Source: Faecalibacterium sp. UBA1360
Lineage (GTDB): Bacteria; Bacillota; Clostridia; Oscillospirales; Ruminococcaceae
Assembly (NCBI GenBank): GCA_002306375.1
Contig: DBRU01000031.1
Location: forward strand, 14,187-23,227
Reading direction: 5' to 3'
Length of the DNA: 9,041 bases
In this document: positions 5,560-9,041 of the stretch, in pieces
How the letters are laid out: each line of letters opens with the position of its first letter
Numbering within the stretch: position 1 is the stretch's first letter
Translations under genes and position numbers: made by a program
Notes under the pieces: generated by a model
Databases searched by the model: none
Told to the model about the DNA's origin: nothing
Seen by the model: the letters and a program-made list of their open reading frames with translations, nothing else

Positions 5560-8355
5560 ATGCTCAAACATGAATTGCAGCTGCCGGATGGCAGCGTGCT
5601 GACCAGCGGCCCCGGCGCGGGCAGCGCCATTTGCAGCGTGACCCTGACCGAACAGGTCGGCGACGGGGAGGAACTGGACCCCGGGGCGGCTTGCGCGGCC
5701 TGCGCCGAGATCGAGATCTGGGCGCCGGATACCGGGGCCCCCGTGGCCCAGGGGGACGAGGTGACGCTTTTCCGGGTGGACACCGCCGCCGGGACCCGCA
5801 CGCGGGCGGGGGTCTTCCTGGCCGAAAAACCAACGCGGGTCAGCGCCAACGTGTACAGGGTCACGGCCTACGACCGCATGACCCTGTTCGACAAGGATAT
5901 GACCGCCTGGCTGGCGCAGCGGCAGGGGGAGTTCCCCCTTGGGCTGGCGGACTTTGCCGCCGCCCTGTGCGAAGCCTGCGGCGTGACGCCGGCAACCGGC
6001 GCGCTGGACAAGATGCCCAACGGGGAGTACCCCGTCCGGGCCTTCAGCGCCGACGGGGTCACCGGCCGCCAGCTGCTGCAATGGGTCGCCCAGGCCGCCG
6101 GATGCTTTGCCCGCATGACCGACCTGGGCGAACTGGAACTGGACTGGTACGACCCGCGGCAGGGCACGCCGGTCATCGCCGCGCCGGGGGAAGAAAAAGT
6201 CGACCTTGCGCTGCGTCTGGCGGGCCGGGTGCTGCGCACAGCGCAGGAACAGGTGTTTCGCATCGGCGGCGAGGCCGGCTATTACTGCCAGAACTCGCTG
6301 CAATACGAAGAGTACGCCACCGCCCCCATCGACAAGGTGCAGATCCGGCAAAGCGAGGCCGATGCGGGCGTGGTGTGGCCACCCGATGAAACGGGGGACA
6401 ACGCCCTGGTCGTCAGCCGCAACCTGCTGCTGACCACAGACAGCGCCGTAAGTCTGGAGCCTGTGGCCAAGATGCTGTATGAGCGCATGGCCTCGGAAAG
6501 CTACACGCCGCTGACCGTGACCCTGCCGTTTCGGGAAGAGCTGCGCCCCGGCACACGCCTGGATGTGGTCGATCCCCATGGCCGGGTCATGCACACCCTG
6601 GTCATGAAGCGGACGATCGGCGGCCAGACCATGACGCTGGAAAGCACGGGCAGCGCCCGGCGGGATTCCACCACCGCCGTCAACCGGCAGTCGTATAAAG
6701 ACCTGCAAGGCAAGGTGTTTGAGGTGCAGGCCAGCGTAGACGGCCTGGAGCTCACGGCCCAGCAGGATTTCCCCGGCGATCAGATGCGCGATTCGGTGTG
6801 GAAACAGGCCAACTCGGGCAGTGTGGCCGGCGGCGTGGTCGTTCCGAACGGGCGGCAGGTCGTATTGGAGGCCGACGGCACCGGCAGCTGCGGGGCGACC
6901 ATCGCCGTGCCCGACTCGGTTTTGCCGATCCTGCCCGGGGCGCTGACCGAATTTTCCGTCACCTACCGCGTCGTTTCGCCCATTGAGATCCTGGACGCAT
7001 CGGTGACGGGCGCTTACATCACGGCCTTTGTCCAATACGCCGACGGCGAAAATTCCCAGGTGGAGAGAGGTACGCTGGTACGCATCGCGGAGTACGACGC
7101 CCCCGCCGCACAAACCGATTGGATCACCGTTTCGACCCAGATGCAGATACCCGACCGGGATATTGAAAAGGTGTATCTGTTCGCCAACATTCAGTCGGGC
7201 ACCGGCACGCTGGAAATTCGGGACCCAGAGACACAGATCCTGTCTGCCAAGGTCACGCGCCTGAGTCTGGACGCCGGCGGCGTCGAGCTTTCCAGCGCCC
7301 GCATCGCCTTCACGGGTATGGTCAACTTCGACGACCTGGCCGGCGAAGGCCGCACCACCATCAACGGCGCCAACGTTACCACCGGTGTGATCAGCAGCCG
7401 CAACGGCGCGCTGACCATCGACCTGGACAACGCCGCCCTTGTGGCGGGCAGTGGCGCCGACCTGCGGGCAGGCAGCCAGGACAGCTACACCAAGTTTGTG
7501 TCGGTGGGCTTCAACAGCTATAGCGGCGGGCAGCTGCGGTCCGGCATCGAAAACAACTGGAAATGGTTCAACCGCAGCCTGACGGCGATCTTTTCCACCT
7601 CCGGCCTGACCGGCGTGGGGTACAAAAACGCCGCGGGAACGCTGTCGGTGGGGTATGCCTACGATCCGTATTCCGACATTCAGTCGGGGTATGTCAACTA
7701 TCTCAGCGGAAACACGTACTGTTCCGGCAACTCCAACGCCAACGTCCTGCGGTGCCGCCATCAGCTCTACCTGGAAAACTCGGTGGGCGGCGCCAACGAC
7801 GGGCAGATCCAGGCGTACGACGACGCGGTGACCGTGTACAGCACCAACTTCCGCTGTGTGGGCAGCATCAGCTGCGACGGGGCCAAGAACCGAATCGTCA
7901 ACACGGAAGAATACGGGGCGCGGGCGCTCAACGCCATGGAAAGCGCCGCCGCCCTTTTCTGCGACAGCGGCGGCGGACAGCTGGACGAGAACGGACTTTG
8001 CCTTTTGGTCATCCACCCGGTGCTGGACGCCTGCCTGGACCCGTACGCCCGGCCGCGATGGCTCGTGAGCGGCGCGGCCCCGGGATTCTGGGTGGAAAAA
8101 CAGGGGCGGATGGCGCTGGTCCACGGCCCTGCCGGGGCGGAGTTCGACTGGATGCTCATGGCCCCGCAAAAAGGCTACGCCGACTGCTACGCCGACCCGG
8201 CGCCCGACGCCGGCCCCGTGCCCGACGCGGTGGGACAGGGGGAACTGGACGAGGTCTGCGCCTTGGCGCGCCGCTGCGACCAATGGGGCGACGCCCTGAC
8301 CGATGCGGTGGCCGAGGCCTGGAACGATATGGAAGGAACGGAGGTACCTGCATGA
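5560..8355 (+). CDS. Baseplate hub protein with C-terminal receptor-binding region
   Basis: The 931 aa product is a tail-tip protein of modular build. Residues 1-360 look like the hub/'tail endopeptidase' type: YRVTAYDRMTLFDKD (about 97-111), an LLQWVAQAAGCFA helix (near 172) and a late YTPLTVTLPF...PGTRLDVVD pair. No convincing peptidase motif is seen. A short linker (LQGKVFEVQASVDGLELT, about 383-400) leads to a jelly-roll-like stretch (410-575). GMVNFDDL...INGANVTTG (586-609) follows, then a beta-rich tip ending in SCDGAKNRIVNTEEYG (771-786) and a FDW block (862-864). These last motifs recur at the ends of Clostridia tail proteins I know. The GC content falls after about 6700, suggesting a swapped receptor-binding module. 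The SD GGAGAGG starts just after the previous stop. The last codons overlap the next ATG (ATGA). Confidence 0.78.
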   Translation: MLKHELQLPDGSVLTSGPGAGSAICSVTLTEQVGDGEELDPGAACAACAEIEIWAPDTGAPVAQGDEVTLFRVDTAAGTRTRAGVFLAEKPTRVSANVYRVTAYDRMTLFDKDMTAWLAQRQGEFPLGLADFAAALCEACGVTPATGALDKMPNGEYPVRAFSADGVTGRQLLQWVAQAAGCFARMTDLGELELDWYDPRQGTPVIAAPGEEKVDLALRLAGRVLRTAQEQVFRIGGEAGYYCQNSLQYEEYATAPIDKVQIRQSEADAGVVWPPDETGDNALVVSRNLLLTTDSAVSLEPVAKMLYERMASESYTPLTVTLPFREELRPGTRLDVVDPHGRVMHTLVMKRTIGGQTMTLESTGSARRDSTTAVNRQSYKDLQGKVFEVQASVDGLELTAQQDFPGDQMRDSVWKQANSGSVAGGVVVPNGRQVVLEADGTGSCGATIAVPDSVLPILPGALTEFSVTYRVVSPIEILDASVTGAYITAFVQYADGENSQVERGTLVRIAEYDAPAAQTDWITVSTQMQIPDRDIEKVYLFANIQSGTGTLEIRDPETQILSAKVTRLSLDAGGVELSSARIAFTGMVNFDDLAGEGRTTINGANVTTGVISSRNGALTIDLDNAALVAGSGADLRAGSQDSYTKFVSVGFNSYSGGQLRSGIENNWKWFNRSLTAIFSTSGLTGVGYKNAAGTLSVGYAYDPYSDIQSGYVNYLSGNTYCSGNSNANVLRCRHQLYLENSVGGANDGQIQAYDDAVTVYSTNFRCVGSISCDGAKNRIVNTEEYGARALNAMESAAALFCDSGGGQLDENGLCLLVIHPVLDACLDPYARPRWLVSGAAPGFWVEKQGRMALVHGPAGAEFDWMLMAPQKGYADCYADPAPDAGPVPDAVGQGELDEVCALARRCDQWGDALTDAVAEAWNDMEGTEVPA

Positions 8356-8552
8356 ACAAACTGACCGCATTCACGATCCACACCACCGCCGAAGGCAAGC
8401 GCTGCGCCTACATGTACAGCGCCATTGACGAGGCGGGCAACATCACCCGGGCCAACGAGCGTGGCAACTGCGTGCTGCTGGACGAGGATGTCCTGGCCGC
8501 TGTGGACAGGGTGGAACGCTTTTTGTCTGCCCGTCTGACGGCGCAGGAGTGA
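8352..8552 (+). CDS. Small tail-associated protein of unknown function
   Basis: The 66 aa product is not recognised as a named family. It reads as one short beta hairpin followed by a helix: KLTAFTIHTTAEGKRCAYMYSAID, an acidic turn, then LLDEDVLAAVDRVERFL. From memory, similar tiny proteins of the form 'T-AEG-R-SY-YSEIDE-G' sit between hub and fibre genes in Clostridia phages. GGAGGT (8340-8345) lies 6 nt before the ATG, which overlaps the previous stop by 4 nt (ATGA), so translation is coupled to the hub gene. This coupling suggests a stoichiometric tip component or a fibre chaperone; neither is shown. No signal peptide, membrane segment or Cys-pair motif is seen, which argues against a holin or toxin role. 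The gap to the fibre gene is 27 nt. Confidence 0.62.
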   Translation: MNKLTAFTIHTTAEGKRCAYMYSAIDEAGNITRANERGNCVLLDEDVLAAVDRVERFLSARLTAQE

Positions 8553-8579
8553 CGCCGCTTGCACCGGAAGGAGGAGGTT

Positions 8580-9041
8580 ATGGCGGATACGCAGACCTAT
8601 TACGACAGCCCGCTGACGGGCGAGGAACTGGACGCGGCGTTGTCCAAGCTCCCTCAGATCGACACGGCCGTGCAGCAGACTGCGGACAATGTGGCCCTGG
8701 CCCAAAGCTGGGCCAGGGGCGGGACCGGGGCCCGCCAGGGCGAGGACCTGGACAACGCTCGCTACTGGGCACAGCAGGCGCAGACGGCCGTCAATGGGGC
8801 GCTTGGCTGGTATGCCGACGAAGAACAGCTCAAAGCTGTGTGCCCCGACGCCGAAAACGGGCAGTGGGCGATCGTCGGCGGCACGGACACCATGTGGCTC
8901 TGGGACGATGATCGGGGCTGGCTGGACACCGGCAAGCAGGTCGATCTTTCGGACTATTACACCAAAGGGCAGACCCGGGGGCTTGTTGCCTTTTTGTACA
9001 AGGCCATCTTCGGCCTGTCCTCCTGGACCCCGGCCGACAAC
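8580..9041 (+). CDS. Tail fibre protein, N-terminal part (3' end outside window)
   Basis: The frame stays open to the window end; 154 residues are visible. The start is an ATG with an AAGGAGGAGG SD (8568-8577). The N-terminus (about 1-40) looks like an attachment helix. Residues 41-68 read AQSWARGGTG...DNARYWAQQAQ, a helix widespread in phage tail fibres ('SWAxGGTGxRxGEDxDNAxYW'). Residues 96-129 include WAIVGGTDTMWLWDDD and GWLDTGKQVDLSDYYTK, the 'W-W-D...W-DTG' turn that often precedes a fibre shaft. The protein probably binds the host surface, attached to the hub through its N-terminus. The C-terminal receptor-binding part, and any chaperone or variable region, lie beyond the window. Cleavage or chaperone dependence cannot be judged. 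Confidence 0.78.
   Translation, partial: MADTQTYYDSPLTGEELDAALSKLPQIDTAVQQTADNVALAQSWARGGTGARQGEDLDNARYWAQQAQTAVNGALGWYADEEQLKAVCPDAENGQWAIVGGTDTMWLWDDDRGWLDTGKQVDLSDYYTKGQTRGLVAFLYKAIFGLSSWTPADN

Noticed and set aside
5924..5939. Perfect hairpin AGGGGG-AGTT-CCCCCT
   Set aside because: Inside the hub coding sequence, encodes QGEFP in frame, and has only two T residues after it; no sign of termination.
5158..8370. A 1070-codon open frame on the minus strand opposite the hub gene
   Set aside because: High GC3 codon use on the + strand removes stops from this antisense frame. Its sequence is His/Gly/Val-rich without any recognisable domain, while the + strand encodes a coherent tail protein with an SD.
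8549..8911. A 120-codon frame starting at 8549
   Set aside because: Out of frame with the fibre gene, which has a strong SD and recognisable fibre motifs. This frame is Gly/Arg-rich and featureless.
1..9041. CRISPR arrays, tRNAs, insertion sequences, integrase or lysis genes
   Set aside because: None seen on either strand. The window is fully occupied by + strand structural genes.

Overview
The window is a stretch of the structural (head-to-tail) module of a long-tailed phage or prophage, all on the + strand. It runs from the C-terminal half of the major capsid protein to the start of a tail-fibre gene. The DNA is very GC-rich: positions 2701-2760 are 85% G+C by hand count. Strong Shine-Dalgarno (SD) sequences of the AGGAGG type precede most genes. 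The protein families (an N4-gp56-like capsid protein, a Gp15-family tail protein, and a tape measure ending in a GAVIPPNR-type motif) are those I associate with phages of gut Clostridia, so a GC-rich Oscillospiraceae-type host is my best guess. That is inference from family resemblance. No integrase, host gene or attachment site is visible, so prophage and free phage cannot be told apart.

Layout. (a) Head and neck, 1-1756: end of the major capsid protein, a gp6-like head-tail connector, a probable head-closure (stopper) protein and a probable tail-terminator or minor capsid protein. (b) Tail tube and its assembly, 1770-5174: major tail protein, tail assembly chaperone, Gp15-family protein and a short (600 aa) tape measure. 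(c) Tail tip, 5176-8355: a small distal-tail-like protein, then a 931 aa protein joining a baseplate-hub-like N-terminal half to a beta-rich, probably receptor-binding C-terminal half. (d) Adhesion accessories, 8352-9041: a 66 aa protein of unknown function and the first 154 codons of a tail fibre. This is the canonical siphovirus order: capsid, adaptor, stopper, terminator, tube, chaperones, tape measure, distal tail, hub, fibres.

The genes are packed like one operon. Junctions are 4-23 nt overlaps or gaps of 1-27 nt, except for a 69 nt gap (2250-2318) between the major tail protein and the chaperone. That gap is the most interesting non-coding element: a very GC-rich stem-loop overlaps a four-tract G-quadruplex motif on the mRNA strand. 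It sits where a phage needs expression to drop from hundreds of tube subunits to few chaperones. A second candidate control point is a GGGCCCC heptamer, in the right phase for a -1 frameshift, just before the chaperone stop at 2790. No new defence, mobile or enzymatic system is apparent. The interest lies in expression control and in the mosaic tail-tip protein.
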